A DNA stretch of 64,000 nt. Origin: Hydnum rufescens UP504. Its lineage: Eukaryota; Basidiomycota; Agaricomycetes; Cantharellales; Hydnaceae. Below, piece after piece: positions 1-12,613 of this stretch (the stretch's first letter is position 1; each line of letters begins with the position of its first letter). The translations under genes and the position numbers were made by a program. Under the pieces are notes generated by a model that did no database searches, had not been told where the DNA came from, and saw nothing but the letters and a program-made list of their open reading frames with translations. Where the stretch lies: assembly GCA_014904985.1 (NCBI GenBank), contig MU129032.1:119917-183916 (forward strand). The letters run 5' to 3'.

Positions 1-1638
1 AACAGATCCGCTCAAGAACGTGCTCGGTAATGCTAATATTCCTTTCATTAAAAGATCATCGAAATCCGAGCATGGCCCTAGCAACAAGCAAACCGTTACA
101 AGCCGACAAAGGAACGAAGGAAGAGGAGACAGAATTTGGGCTTCTGTATGGCACGAAGGGGTGAAAAGCTGATATCTTGCTCTGCGAACAACACCAGGGA
201 GCCCAAAGAGTCATAAAGGAAAGTACTAGGGACGACGCAGAGTAGCTCAGTGTTTGTGCAACGAATGTCGCCAAAGAAGGGTTCACGACAAAGAGGAAGT
301 GTCCAGGGAGTCCTTTGTTATTTTCAAGATAGCAGCTGCCAAGTTGTAATTTTCTATGCGGATTTAAGCGTGAGGGAAACGTTGGCGGACTACGAGGGAG
401 GTAAGATATTTATTCAGTTGGGAAAATCTTACATTAAAACAAGTACGAATGGCTTCAAAGGCTTTGTCTATACCCTGGCGTAATGGAGAATAGAAATGAC
501 TTGGATGTGACATCCGGCTAGTCTATGGCGAGTGGTCAGCTGCCGGATTTGTACAAACATGGGTGCACCTACAGTTGGCAAGGGACAGCATCAACACCTC
601 AAGCATGGTGATGTGAGATGCCGTCCGCGGAGCAGGGGTCCTGTTGGTGTCATCCTCGAATAATACCATTTCCGAATCCAGTATCCCTGATATTCCGGTG
701 GTGACTGATATCACCCTGTCACATAGACACGCATCGACGCCTGAAGAGACAACGACTTCCATCTTTACTCCCATCCGAGGCCAGCAATTCATATGGCAGG
801 CGAAGCAAATGATATCCACTAGCCATGATCTCTCATAATGGCGTCCTCTCCGAAGGAGTCCATGGAAGTGACGAACATCTCTTGAAAACAGATCCACCAA
901 GGGCTCTGCGAATTGCTGTCAATGCCTTGTCCCACTCTGTCTATAGGAAACGGTCCCGGAAGTCATAGAGCCATTACTTCCATTACCTGCCGAAAACAAG
1001 TACTGTGATCGGAGAATACGCAAAAGAGTGAGTCAGACTGGAAGATTTCGTGGCGGCAAATTGGTTGGCGAGATCATGTCTTTGCTGCTGAAACAGAGGG
1101 TGAGGGAAACACAGCTACATATCAGGATTTTTCCCAACACACCCCGTGCTGCGTGACAGTATGGAATAGTGAAGTGTCTTCGCAGCGCATAGATGCGTAC
1201 GGCGACAGTGGAATACGCCGATGAGTTGCCGAGGTTTGCGCACTCAGTCACATTCGTGACATCGTTGTTATAATCGCTCCAAATCTTAGAGCCCACCTGT
1301 CCGTGCAGATCATAGTGCAGCGTGATATACCCTGATTGAACAGTATCTCCATCGTACCTCCAGCCGATCTTGGCAGTCCGCACCTCGTGATTACGATGGA
1401 CAACCGCATCTTCGTCAGTGAGTTGCCTTTCAATATCTCCTCCCGGTCCTCATCCTCATCTATGGTTGCTCTCAGTCACTGGTCATGGGGTCATGGTGTA
1501 GATGGCGGTACTGGCGGCCGAGCAGGGGATGTCCATTTCCACTACGGTATCAGTTAGCCCCTCCCTCACGTAATAGAATCTTGGTCCATAATCGATGCTC
1601 TTCCAGATGGGCCAGGTTCTTCTGATACTTCCCTTTTA
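1..1638. other. No confident gene upstream of the NACHT gene
   Basis: I find no recognisable complete gene here. Between about 1336 and 1411 the plus strand encodes a short stretch (ADLGSPHLVITMDNRIF) that loosely resembles the start of a C2-type beta-sandwich and is followed by a GTGAGT donor. It could be an upstream exon of the NACHT gene, because related fungal receptors often carry an N-terminal domain. The link is inference only, and no continuous exon chain to 1639 could be traced. The minus strand has open frames but nothing I recognise. Confidence 0.35.
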
Positions 1639-4539
1639 ATGGACCTTCCTCGAGCCGTGTATGCGACCTACAACTCTGTCCGCGAGGACGCACCGTCATC
1701 ATGTCTTGGGGGCACTCGTGTTGCTATACTGGAGGAGATTCTGACATGGTCAGGGAGCACGAACGGCGAAAGACCACCTGTATACTGGCTCAGCGGACTC
1801 GCTGGCATCGGGAAATCGACCATCGCGAAAACCGTCGCTGAACGAGCGGAAGAGAAAGCCATGTTAGGCGCTACTTTCTTCTTTTCTCGGAACGACAAAC
1901 CTTTGCGAGATCCCGGGCTCGTACTACCGACGCTCGCTTTCCAACTCGCGCATTCGGACATTGCGTTCAAGGAGGCCATCGTGAGTGTCCTCAGACAAGA
2001 TCCGATAGCTGGGCGAAAGGAACTGTTGTCTCAGCTTCAGCAATTAATCTTGACGCCCCTTCTCACTATTAATCCCCATCGGAGCCCAGTACTCATCATT
2101 CTGGATGCCCTCGATGAGTGCGAAGAAAAGGGTGCTGCCGATATTTTGCGACTTGTATTTACCTACCTCATCCAAATACCTTTCCTCCGGATCCTGATCA
2201 CAAGCCGTCCACGACCTCACCTATCCTCGGTCTTCAGTAATGTCCGGAATCTCGCGCACACGGTTCTTCACGACATTGATGCATTCGTTGTTCAGCAAGA
2301 CATCCGCCTGTATATCTCCGCCGAATTGGCCAAAATTCCAGGGAAACTTGGTCTTGATATGCCTACTGATTGGGTGACGGAGGCCCAGAAGATCTTGCTG
2401 CTAGAGAAGTGCGGGAAGTTATTCGTTTACGCAGCGACGGCGATCCGCTTCATCGGGGACGATCGTGTCCAAGATCCTCGTACACATCTAAACCTTATAC
2501 TTAATAACCAATCCCTCCAACAAGCCGGAGTGACGCCGTATTCGCACCTGGACAGCCTTTATATGGAGGTCCTTCGTAACTCGGTTTCTCTATCTAATTA
2601 TCGAGAGATTCTGAAGCGATTTCAAATCATCATCGGGAGCATCGTGCTGTTGCGCGAACCCCTCCCACTCCATTCATTGGCCAAGTTCGTTCAGTACGAA
2701 CGATACGTCGTTGAGGCTAGTTTGCGTCATCTTCATTCAGTCATTGTTCCCCCTTCTGATGTTCACGATGCCCCTCGTATCTACCACCCTTCATTCCTCG
2801 AATTTATTACCGATCCTTCGCGATGTTCCATGGCGGAATTCGTGATTGCAGCCGAGCCAGAGCAGGAATTGCGCCATGCTATCCGGTGCTTTGAACTCAT
2901 GGCAGCACATCTAAAGCGGGATGTCGCTGAGATCTCGGATCCATCACTGCTGAACAGGGAAGTGCATGGATTTGAACGGAAGGTGAAAGAGGCGCTGTCA
3001 CCGGAGGTTCAGTATGCATGCCGGTACTGGGCATCCCATCTATCGCGTGTGGAGGTCGGGGAGATGACAATGATGGAGGCATTGGAGGCATTTGTAATGC
3101 GGTCAATTTTATGGTGGTTTGAAGCAATGAGTTTGCTTGGGAGTGTCTCCCATGCTGTGAACTCAATTGAGGAGGCACACCGCTGGGCGGTATGTTTATT
3201 TCTTATTGATCCTCAGTAGTGACTGAGTTCAGAATGATTCTGATTGCAGAAAAATTCAAGAAGCAAGGCAATTGTTGTAAGAATCTTATCCGATTCCCGC
3301 CGATTCATTCTCACACATGGGGAAGTGATAAGAGCAAGTGCACTGCATGTCTATCATTCTGCATTGCCTTTCACTCCACATGACACTGCACTGTACAAGG
3401 TGTATTGTGGAGATGGAAAGGATTCTATTAAGGTTCTCCAAGGCCTGGAGTCTGCATGGCTGCAGAACTTGAGTACTTTACATGGCCATTCTGATTGGGT
3501 TACAACTTGTGCATTTTCACCTGATGGATTGCACCTAGCATCAGGCTCCTATGATCATACTGTGCAACTGTGGGATGCCATATCTGGTGCATCCATCATA
3601 AAACTGGAAGGCCATTCTGATTGGGTGATGACAGTTGCATTTTCACCTGATGGATTGTGCCTGGCATCAGGCTCTGATGATCATACTCTACAATTGTGGG
3701 ATGCCATATCTGGTGCATCCATCACAATACTGGAAGGCCATTCTGGTGGGGTTTCAACTGTAGCATTTTCACCAGATGGATTGCACCTGGCATCAGGCTC
3801 CTCTGATCATACTCTACAGTTGTGGGATGCCACATCTGGCAGGTGCATATCAAAACTGGAAGGCCATTCTGCTTCAGTTTGGACTATTGCATTTTCACCT
3901 GATGGATTGTACCTGGCATCAGGCTCCTGGGATCATACTTTACGGTTGTGGGATGCCATATCTGGCACATCTATTGCAACATTAGAGGGCCATTCTGATG
4001 TGGTTCAAGAGGTTGCATTTTCCCTTGATGGTCTTACTCTGATTTCTCACTCAGAGGTGGAGACCTTCACTTGGGATTTGACTTCCCAGCCTCCCAACCT
4101 AGCCACTGGGTCATCCGCAGCAGCCCCTGGGCCTATTGTGGGCTTGACTCCACTCATTTGGTCTCTGCAAGGCCAGTGGATCCAAGTGAAGCACCAGGAA
4201 GATGATCATGCCCGACACATATGTTACATCCCACCACCTCACTTACCCACTATCCTTGTGTCAAGTCAGCAGACCCACTCCCGAATTGCAGTTGGGTGCC
4301 GTGATGGCCGTGTGATAATCCTTGCTGTTCTAAGTGACCCCTTTAATTGGCATTTTGGTGAAGACCCAATTTATACTGGGCTGATGCCTAGTGTTACACC
4401 TCCACATTCACCTCTGACCAATCATGACACCCCTTTTACAAATGAGGAAACCCCTCTCATGGATCATAATACCCTCTATCAAAAGCATGCCTGGGGCCAT
4501 AAAATCCTGCAATGGGTTAGGCTTATGTTCTGTTGCTAG
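1639..4539 (+). CDS. NACHT-WD40 (NLR-like) STAND NTPase
   Basis: Two exons join in frame across a 60-nt intron (3190-3249, GTATGT...TTGCAG), giving about 946 residues. The N-terminal part is a NACHT NTPase: P-loop GLAGIGKST at residues 53-61 and a Walker B-like LIILDALDE near residues 152-160, preceded by the LPRAVYATYNS segment typical of Agaricomycete NACHT proteins. The C-terminal part holds five WD40 repeats (GHSDWV...FSPDG...LASGS...LWDA). Such fungal STAND proteins act in non-self recognition and programmed cell death: the repeats sense a ligand and NACHT oligomerises. That role is known for the family and inferred here. The start at 1639 may be internal if an upstream exon exists. WD40 codons look more AT-rich than the NACHT exon, hinting at domain shuffling. 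Confidence 0.88.
3478..4070 (+). repeat. Near-identical tandem WD40-coding repeats (about 126 nt)
   Basis: Five units of about 42 codons follow each other at about 3480, 3606, 3732, 3858 and 3984. At DNA level blocks such as GGCCATTCTG and GCATTTTCACCTGATGGATTG-like segments recur almost unchanged, including synonymous positions. The fifth unit decays after its first half. This high internal identity is the pattern known for fungal HNWD-type recognition genes that reshuffle repeats. Confidence 0.85.
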
Positions 4540-5597
4540 CTAGTTAGATGTCCATCAATCACCTCCATGTAGTATTGTAAATCCGTGGGTTTCATAGGCT
4601 TTATCACTGATGCCCAGAAGAGCAGTGAAAGATCCAGTGTAAATGAGTGATACATAGGTCAAATGAGGAAAGCGACAGAAAGGGAAGGGGATGAGTGCGG
4701 AAACTCCCGTAGATGCTCTCTTGGACAACCTCTTCGGCGTCTTTGTCACTGCCGCTTCTCCTGCCGCTTGTCGATCAACAGCGGATCCCTTTGTGTTTCT
4801 CAAAAACCCCCGTTCAGGAACCTGTGTTTTCGGGTCTTGCTGATCTCTGAGTTAGAACCATTAACGGTGTTCTCACTTAATTTGCGACTCGCGGCAACAC
4901 TAACACCATTCATACTCTAGCCACTGTTTTCGGGCGTCGTGCCTTTGGCCCGAAACTAAGACTTATTCACTTCAACCTGGTAACATCAACAGAAAACTCT
5001 GTATTCGTTCTTATCACCTTATCTTTCTGAGATAGCGAGATATGTCGCCGCTAGTATCTGCAGCACCCCAAGCCCTGTCTGAACTGGGTTGATTTCTATC
5101 CTGGGATCGTCCAAAATTCTTGTTGTTTGCTTTGACCCATTCTCTCTCATCGCTGGTGGTTACTTGTGCAACAACCGAGATCCACGCGGTCGCAAGAGTC
5201 GTTGGTGGCTGCTCTCCTCGTTGATGGCGCTGCTGACATCTTATGAACTATTTGTCTCTTACTTGATGACTCTGATGCAGGAAATACACATCCCTCCGCT
5301 GAAGGAACTGGCATAGGTCTGTGCCCCATCAAGCTCACATTCGAGAGTCTTCAATCTGCAAATGAAGAAGTGAGATAAGGAAGTTGCAGCAGCTAATTAG
5401 GCCTGATCGATGAAGCAATGAGCCCTAGCAATCTGGTGAGTATGATTTGTACGCGCTCAAGGCCCACGCGCTTGGGTGGGCAGGGCTCGATATATCTTGC
5501 ATCCTGCAACGCTTTATTAATTGCTCAATGATTCCCGCTCTCCCGATTACCAAATGTCGCTACAACAATAACAATACAATGCAACGGATGTCGCGCG
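4540..5597. other. Intergenic, no gene seen
   Basis: Only short unrelated open frames occur. I see no family motif, no RNA gene and no clear repeat in this stretch between the NACHT-WD40 gene and the YAF9-like gene. Confidence 0.5.
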
Positions 5598-6566
5598 CTA
5601 TTGAGATTCCAATTCCTTTTTCAGTCTCTCCAGCTCTTGTTCCTTCTCGATTAATAGCGCTCGTTGCTTGTCTGTCTCCTCCACGATCGACCGCTTTGCG
5701 GCATCCAATCTCTCCCCTTCATCGCGCTCCAGGAGCGCAGTAAATTCGGGGGCCCATCTAGATCCTTGTGGAGCTAGTGAAGCAGTATGCGCCGGATTCG
5801 GTGGTACGGCACGCTTCTTCACTTTCGGTAATGGTGTCGGCGGGTGTGCCATGAGAATGTCGAGAAAGGCTTTTGGAGGATCGGTGAATACAATTTCATC
5901 ATATTGCCAGGCGTATACCGGCTCGAGGGGGGGTTGAGGTACGACAGAAACGATGGTGGCGGGATCGGCGCCTGGGGTAGTAGAAAGGTCAGGGACGACC
6001 CATGGATGAAGTTTTAGGTGGTGTTGGAAGTTTAGAGTCTTCTCTGCTGATTCTGAGACGAAGGTTATTCGGATCGAGATGTCGAATTCACCCCACCTAG
6101 AAAAGTCAGATGCCACGGTTCAATAAGTCGACCGTTAGTGCGGAGAATTTTATAGACTTTCCCTGTCTCCGTTACTTCAAAGGGAGATTTATCGACGTCT
6201 GGACAGAGCGTAAGTTTAAGGATTCCCGCCTCATTAGGGTTGGACGCGACGTACTTCGATTTGGGGTAGGATATGTTTCATGCAGCCTAAATGTGACGCG
6301 CTTGATGAAATAGCCGAGATCATCTGCACCACCAACAGAGTCCGATTTATCTGGGACAGACGCAGCGCTGCGAATTGCGACTGTCCATCTGTGAGTATGG
6401 TCTGGCGGGATTCCGCTTCCTCTTTCCGAGGCCGTGAGTGGAACAGCAGAATTTCCGTAAATAATCGGACGATGAATCACGACGCCCTACAACCCATCAT
6501 CTTAACAGGCTGTTTCCTGTTGGCTGCAGTATAGGGGAATATACGCACTCGAACGCGTTCAGACAT
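5598..6566 (-). CDS. yaf9: YEATS-domain protein, Yaf9/GAS41-like
   Basis: This is a reader of acetylated histones, shared in yeast by the NuA4 acetyltransferase and the SWR1 H2A.Z-exchange complex. Exon 1 (6566-6549) encodes MSERVR; exon 2 (6486-6255) begins GVVIHRPIIYGN and carries DHTHRWTV, YFIKRVTFRLHETYP; exon 3 (6198-6162) encodes VDKSPFEVTETG; exon 4 (6096-5598) begins WGEFDISI and ends in a coiled coil (KEQELERLKKELE). This is the full Yaf9 order of YEATS domain plus C-terminal helix. Introns 6487-6548 and 6199-6254 are canonical. The third (6097-6161) has a good CTAG acceptor but its donor reads GA instead of GT, one substitution from the motif. So the gene may be mis-spliced, mutated or misread there. 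The identity is clear from exon content. Confidence 0.9.
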
Positions 6567-7360
6567 GGCAATAGGCAGTCACAGTAACGCGTTACGGGGC
6601 CTTTCGGAAACAGCCGGAGGGCCAACTCGGAACTCACTCCAAACCAAGCAGCATGTCCATCTTCGACAGTGGGTGTGCCAAGTTTGCTGTCGGGGAGACG
6701 CCGCTGATCTCTGTCAAAACCAATAGCCCCAAACAGGGTGCCTGGGTACCAGCGCAGTTATCAGGTCCGTCCTCGCCGCTCGCATTCTCATCCTAACTTT
6801 TTGAGCTCATTTCCAGTGGACACCGGCTGTCCTCTAATAGGCATCTACTAAGCCGATATATGTTCGTGGTGCCCGTGGCAGACTTTACTACAGTGAGCAG
6901 CCAGTCCGTCTCATCGCTCAGTAATTTATTCCTGAGATTCGCCCGTTGCAGACACCTACCTTGCCTTCTGGGCGTTGGGTGCAGCAGGGGCGGTGTACGG
7001 TATCGGGTCCGTTATAAGGTTCGTACATGGCATTGAAAACACACCCGATGTTCTGACGTCGATCCTCTACAGGGAAAGAAATCTGGAGGCTCGTGATATC
7101 TCTTTCGCAGTTATAGTGCCCCCAAAGAATAGAATTATCTCTCATATCGCAAACGTGATTCTGGCGGCGCATACCGAGCCTGGGACCTACTCTCCCCTTT
7201 TTCAATGCTTCTAGTTTTATGAGTGACTTGAGCTCTCTGGAGAGTGAGCCAGCTGGTTTCAGAGTCCCATGCGAAACGAAATTCGGATTCCCCTATGGTA
7301 CCGTACAAGACACTCTTCGTAGAAGTAATAAATTCAGGACCCATAATGATATTTCATGAT
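6567..7360. other. Unresolved interval, possible unrecognised small gene
   Basis: Both strands offer plausible but short coding stretches. On minus a frame starts at 7344 (MGPEFITSTKS) and continues in a neighbouring frame toward 6990. On plus a hydrophobic stretch YLAFWALGAAGAVYG lies near 6955-7000. Neither could be joined into a convincing model or matched to a family, so strand and function are left open. Confidence 0.3.
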
Positions 7361-9524
7361 TCAATAAGATAACCTTCGCACACCCTCATCCTCGGCAGAG
7401 AGGAAGTCCCATGTGGTGTCCCACTCCGAAGACGGCATTGACCCTTGATCTGAGCTACGTTGCAGTTCCAGGAGAGCATCTGCCGCATTAAAAGCATTAT
7501 CGAAATCCTCACTAGCCTTCACCAGGTCAGCGCCATCCACAGTTATCGGAGGACGCCTGCGAACACTCGATATCGATGGGACTTGCACCACAGGAAGCTT
7601 GAACAACCCCTTGCGAGGCGATGAGGGGTGGACATCCTCCGAAGTGGCCATTTGCCCTGAGGGCCTGAACTGGGGAGATGGCATTGAAAGAGGTAGAAAC
7701 GGTGAAGATATCCGCACAGTGGGGGTCGGTGATTTGGGTGATGCCTGTGCGTGGGTCAGGTTCGTGTTCGTTAAATGCCACCTGTCCGGAGATGAAGTAA
7801 TGACGACCTCTACGGCTCCCAAGCCTGACCGTGGGCGAATGGGTGTAGTTGGAGGCGTACGAGGAAGTATCAACCGCGGAGGCTTACGCTTGATTGGTGA
7901 AATGGGCCGGGTTTTGTCCAACTGGGTGGGATGCGAGGCAAAGTCACTAGACGTCATCACATTGGAACGATGAAGGGTAGGTGTCGTTTGTATCGGAGCT
8001 GTGTGTTGTTTCTTCAAGTTAGTCTTCGAAGGTGTCCCTGGTACGTCACCATCAATAGCGGTACGTCGCGCCTTTGGGGGTCTTCCAGTCTGGTTGGGCG
8101 GAGGTTTTTTACGTTTCCAATTTTTGGATGCCTCAAACGCATCCCGGTCGTCAATTGCCTTCGAGAAAGCTCCGACAACGGCCTGCAAGTCACCCTGAAT
8201 CCAAACATCGAAGACACCTTGCCATTCTCGCGATGGGACCGGAAAATCCAGGTTCAAATATATGGTTGAGGGCGACTGAATCAATGAAGACGAAGTGGTG
8301 TTTGCAGAAGCAGCATGAGTGGCCTGAACTGCTTTGGCGAACTCGCGGACGATGCGCTTGGTTCCGGGAACTTTAAGGCTTGACCCTGCCACAATGAGAA
8401 GGTCCGGTTTCGCAGAGGCCCTAAAACGTGGGGCAGTGACTTTGCTTGGAGTTGGAAGATATCCTTCGCTGCCAGCCATTGAACTTGGACTAGAATTTGA
8501 GGCTCCAGCCACATCACTCAGGCCTAGCAAATCCCTCCTAACGCATTCGCCCACGCCCTCGCCTTCCTGGTGCACTTCTCCGTAGAGGACAACAGAAGGT
8601 CGCATTGTTCCGATGCCTCGCTCGCGTTTCCCAATGAGCCGTCGGGTAGAGTTTAGAGAGGCGCATTGTGGACAAGGCACCGGGAGTCCCTGGGCCAGTG
8701 TGGACAATTGTGAAGAGAGCGGTATGGTGTTCGAGCATCGTTGGCAAGTAAGGTATTTGAGTGTACCATGCAAAGGTATACAACGCGGAGGTTTCGAGGG
8801 CCCTGGAAGTGGAGGGATATTGTCCGCAATCGAGCCTGAGTCGGAAGAGGTCTCCGATGGAATGGAAGGGGGTGGCGATGAGGTGACAGGGGGAATGATT
8901 TTAGAAGCTTTCTTAGAGGGCGAGTTCCTCTTTGGAGTATTCCAATGTGGTACGCCGCAAGTAAGGCCAGCTTTCTCTTCCAAATTGTCGATGTTTTGAG
9001 TGTAGAGACGGAGGAGCTGGCCTCGATCATCGAGAAGCTTTATGAAATCATGGAATGGTGTGGGACTGGCGGATGAGGAAATAGACGACAGCTGGGCAAT
9101 CATCTTGTAGAATAGGGACGTTGTTTGGGGTGTCTGTATTTTGGCCATGAACTACTGTGGGGATGCCATTTGAATAGAATGCTCACGTTGAATACGCTTG
9201 CATCAAAGAGGTCTTTGCCAGATGTTAAAAGTTCTTTCGGATTGTTCATTTTTAATGATTTGAACAAACCCTCAGAGGAGCGAAAGTCGGGAATCCCAGC
9301 AGCAACAGATATTCCTGCCCCTGAAACAGTCACAGCTAAGTATCACTGATATCGCGAATAGCTAGGGGACGTAGAAACGCACCGCATACCATCACGATCC
9401 GTTTGGCCCCCGCAATGGCCCGGGCGACCGCAAGGATATTCTCCTCGGAAGCGGATCGTACATCGAGAAAACTGGGCAGTTGCGAAGGCAGATGATCTGG
9501 ATCATCCACCAATGATACAGTCAT
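7361..9524 (-). CDS. hst4: Sirtuin, Hst3/Hst4-type NAD-dependent histone deacetylase
   Basis: Three exons (9524-9383, 9320-9187, 9133-7361) join in frame through introns of 62 and 53 nt to give 682 residues. The family removes acetyl groups from lysines using NAD+, and Hst3/Hst4 act on H3K56ac for genome stability. Visible motifs: GAGIS (48-52), FRSSEGL, TQNIDNLEEKAG, catalytic His in PLHGT (residue 214), zinc cysteines CQRC (222, 225) and CPQC (246, 249), LYGE and VAGSSLKVPG. A Ser/Pro-rich insert before the catalytic His and a long basic, low-complexity tail (about residues 430-682) match the Hst3/4 branch. The start at 9524 (MTVSLVDD) is preferred; an in-frame Met at 9575 is possible. No disruption was seen. 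Functional assignment to H3K56 is inference from the family. Confidence 0.92.
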
Positions 9525-10680
9525 CGTGCGAGAAAGCCGGGGGCCCGGAATGCACGGAAAATCAAAGAACTTCACGTTTTCTCGTCGAGGTTGTTTGCTA
9601 GATTGTCAAGGTTTTTATCTGGGTGGCGTGGGGTCGCCGGCGCTTTAGAATGACGGCGAACCCCGTTCAAGGACGGATCCAAAATGGTCGAGCTTCCGTT
9701 TCTGGGGCTTGCATTGGGGATCTCGCCAAACACTTAGTTACTTGGTCGCCTCACGCTCTGAGCCCATCCCCCCTTCTGTGCCTCATTGCGCCATTAACAC
9801 TCTGAGGAGATTATTCTCCCAGGATGCGATCCTACACCAACTAGGCAAAGCTACGGTGCGCATCAACAACAAACACCTCACACTTCAAAATCGCCTGCTG
9901 GACTACTGTAAGCGAAGGCACCCCAATCCGGAAATAATTGCCACAACACGAGCCTAAACTCTCTCGCCTATTATTTTTAATGCCGTGGAAACTCAAGTTT
10001 AATCTAACGCGACTACAAGATATCGTGAGGGCCTTCAATGGCGTGCTTCTGTGTGTTTTTCGACCTACTTTGAACGTGGAATCAGTGACTCTGTAGCTGT
10101 GGTGCGTTCAAGATTTGGGGCCGTGGCGTCACTTTCAGGACTTGAAACTGTGGTCCTCCGGTAAGGCCGGTCTATATTGTTTGAAAGAAGCTCCTTCTCC
10201 AGATAACATTATATATGCCCATCGCTAAGATTCGCTTTACTTCTTTCCCCAGCGGATCTATGTGATTCACATCCTACCTTCCCGCCTTCGCGCTTTCCTA
10301 TATATCAAGGTCCGAGAGAATAAAGTGCACTCTCTTGACGACTCCCTAATACGTGAAGTCGTAAGCTAGAAATTTTCTGGACTCTCTCTATGGATAAAAC
10401 GACTTACATGCGACTCCTGTTTAATCTGGCTCCTAATTCACCAATTAAACGACTGAACCAGAGCGGAAGCAAGAATACGAAATCGGCGTAGTCGCGCTCA
10501 ACAACCCTCCCTCCATGGCCAACAATGTGTAAATTGGCAGCATCCCAGGGGCGCTGTGGTGTGCGCTCTCAGAGAAGGATAGAGGATATCTGAGGGTCTC
10601 AATTTTTCGTGCCTATTCGGAACGCGAACGCACTATCATCCCAGTCTTTCTATCTAACGGCGTCGGCGGCTGTTATCGTC
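9525..10680. other. Gene-poor interval
   Basis: Nothing here could be assigned. Open frames are short and lack recognisable motifs. The stretch likely includes the 5' region of the sirtuin gene. Confidence 0.45.
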
Positions 10681-11362
10681 CTATCTCGCCTTGAAGAGGG
10701 AAGTTAAGACCATGGATCTGTGCTTCCTACTTCTACCAGATGCATGCCTTTCTTTCATGTCCGTGCCGCTGGATTCTTTTTTCGTGCCGTTTTTTTGCCT
10801 CATTTTCGCCAGACCAAATGCCGAAATGGAGGCAATAATCTCTAGGAGATTACCCGGGTTTGGGTGAATACTATCAATGATACTAATCCCTTCTCTGCAT
10901 GTCCCAGTGAAACTCAAGTTAGGCTGAAGTGTTCCGTCGAATTTTAGACTCGAATACATGCGGCGCGGCGGGATAGAATGCACTGGTTTTCCCCTTGATG
11001 TCTCGTACCGCCGCAAATGATACGGATACCCACGACAACCATGCACTGGAACGACCTTTGACTTGTTCTCACGGGAATATTTATGTCCTCCGCTCCTTGG
11101 CGGTTACCATCCTCTACTATGTCCCAGCACACTTGAATCTCCGCGACGATAAGCCCTGATCTTGGAAGACACATGATTTGAGAGTGACCTGTGACTACAC
11201 CTTCGCCGGTAGACCATGTATATAGAAATACCATCATATCAGTTCCAGAGATCCCCAATTGTCTTGAGTCGCCACCACTGTCCTCAGGGTGCGAAGATAC
11301 AACACCAATAGTACTAATTATACATATGACAGACCCCACCAACCCAAACCGTTCAATTCTGA
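10681..11362 (-). other. Possible small unrecognised gene or fragment
   Basis: On the minus strand a frame beginning about 11366 starts with a hydrophobic stretch (RFGLVGSVICIISTIG) that looks like a signal anchor. A second frame ending at 10681 carries FTGTCREGISIID and a basic tail. A candidate donor (GGTAACC near 11109) might join them, but the phases do not fit cleanly and no ATG opens the first frame. No family was recognised. It could also be the untranslated 3' flank of the neighbouring gene. Confidence 0.25.
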
Positions 11363-12569
11363 TCACTTTTTCGCTTTCCGCCTTTTGTTAGGGCTCGTTC
11401 CACCTCCAGAAGCCCCTGCAGTTGGAGTCTTGGCGGTGGGCGCAATCGGTGCGGCCTTAGTCTGCACTACCTCAGTCTTCTCTACCCGATCAGTCACAAC
11501 GGCGGGTTTCTTGGCCTTAGGCACTGGAGCTTTATCGGTATGCAGGAATTGCAGGAGCGTGGACGCAATTGTTCCAGTGATCAGCAATAGTAACCAACGC
11601 GGAGCCAAGGAGATGTAGCGATAGGCCCATGCGGAGAATCTAGCATACTGTGCCAGGATTCCGGCTCTGCACGATCATATGAGTGTTATTGGAATGGACG
11701 AGAGGGAGAACAGACAGACCTGCTACCCGTTGGACTCCAAGGCCCTGACCATGGCGCAACGGTTGCCCAGTCCTGATTGACAATGAAGGATCGCATTTCT
11801 TCTGGTGTTTTCATCTGGCGAAGACTACCAGGTTTGAAGAAGCGCAAAATGTCTCCACGCTCGGTAGCAATGACCAACATGGGTGCCCTAAGGACTAGGT
11901 CATTAGGATTTCAACAAAGAAAGTTTGTCGATATCAGGCGTACTTCCAAATCACCCAGCGTGTTGTGATCTCTGTTACATCCAGATAATCAACTCGGCCC
12001 CAGCGCACATTAGGAGCGTCTGCAGCATCCCGTGTAAGATTATATGCGCCGTCAAACGTGCTGTCGAAGTATGACGAAATGGGATCCTGAGACCCTATCG
12101 AGCTATTCGAATGCTGAGTTACGAATAAGTCATTACAGCGCACTGGGACGCACACAAAAATAGCCCAAACACGGTCCCTCTCCTCCTCAGGGGAGGAGAA
12201 CTGTTCCTTGAGAACCACTTCTTCATAATTCTCATCGGTGATCAGCGGTATGGCCTCAGTGAATCGAAGCGGAATGCCGTCTCTCGCAGCAGCCAGGTGC
12301 TCAGTAACATTAATCCCGAAACGGACGAGCACGCTCGACACCGCATCAGATGTCAGGAGGCTCTCTAGACCTATATTGCTCAGGTCTTTCCAGCTCCACG
12401 GCTTTCGTGGTTCGCCTCCCGGAGCTCCAGGAATTGTAGGGACAGCATTCGGAGCCGATAATGTCGAGGTCAAATATCGTGTAGCCGGTTGACCCGGACG
12501 CCAACCCTCGCTGAGATACGCCCGGGAAGAAGAGACTAGCAGCCCAATGGCGACGAAGGCATTCTTCAT
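11363..12569 (-). CDS. Secretory-pathway single-pass membrane protein, possibly thioredoxin-like
   Basis: Exons 12569-11944, 11887-11720 and 11666-11363 join in frame through introns of 56 and 53 nt, giving 365 residues. It opens with a signal peptide (MKNAFVAIGLLVSSSRAY), continues with a soluble domain of about 270 residues, then a membrane segment (RWLLLLITGTIASTLL) and a short basic tail ending KRRKAKK, which looks like an ER-retention KKxx-style end. LVIATERGDILRFF and WATVAPWSGPWSP look conserved and fit the edge strands of a thioredoxin-like fold, but no CxxC pair is evident, so any redox role is doubtful. It lies head to head with the gephyrin-like gene, only 44 bp apart. Most likely an ER membrane protein of unknown function. 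Confidence 0.75.
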
Positions 12570-12613
12570 CGATAATTATTCAGTTGAGCGTAAAAGCATC
12601 CGGTCACCGCATA
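12570..12613. promoter_or_regulatory. Very short divergent intergenic region (44 bp)
   Basis: The start codons of the ER membrane protein (12569, minus) and of the gephyrin-like gene (12614, plus) are separated by only 44 bp. Any core promoter elements must overlap or lie inside the opposite transcription unit. No motif was identified in it. Confidence 0.5.

Noticed and set aside
523..1433. Minus-strand genes before the NACHT gene
   Set aside because: Frames are short, overlap each other and show no family motif or consistent splice sites.
7599..8999. Plus-strand frames opposite the sirtuin gene
   Set aside because: They are antisense shadows; the minus-strand exons carry all sirtuin motifs with correct splice phases.
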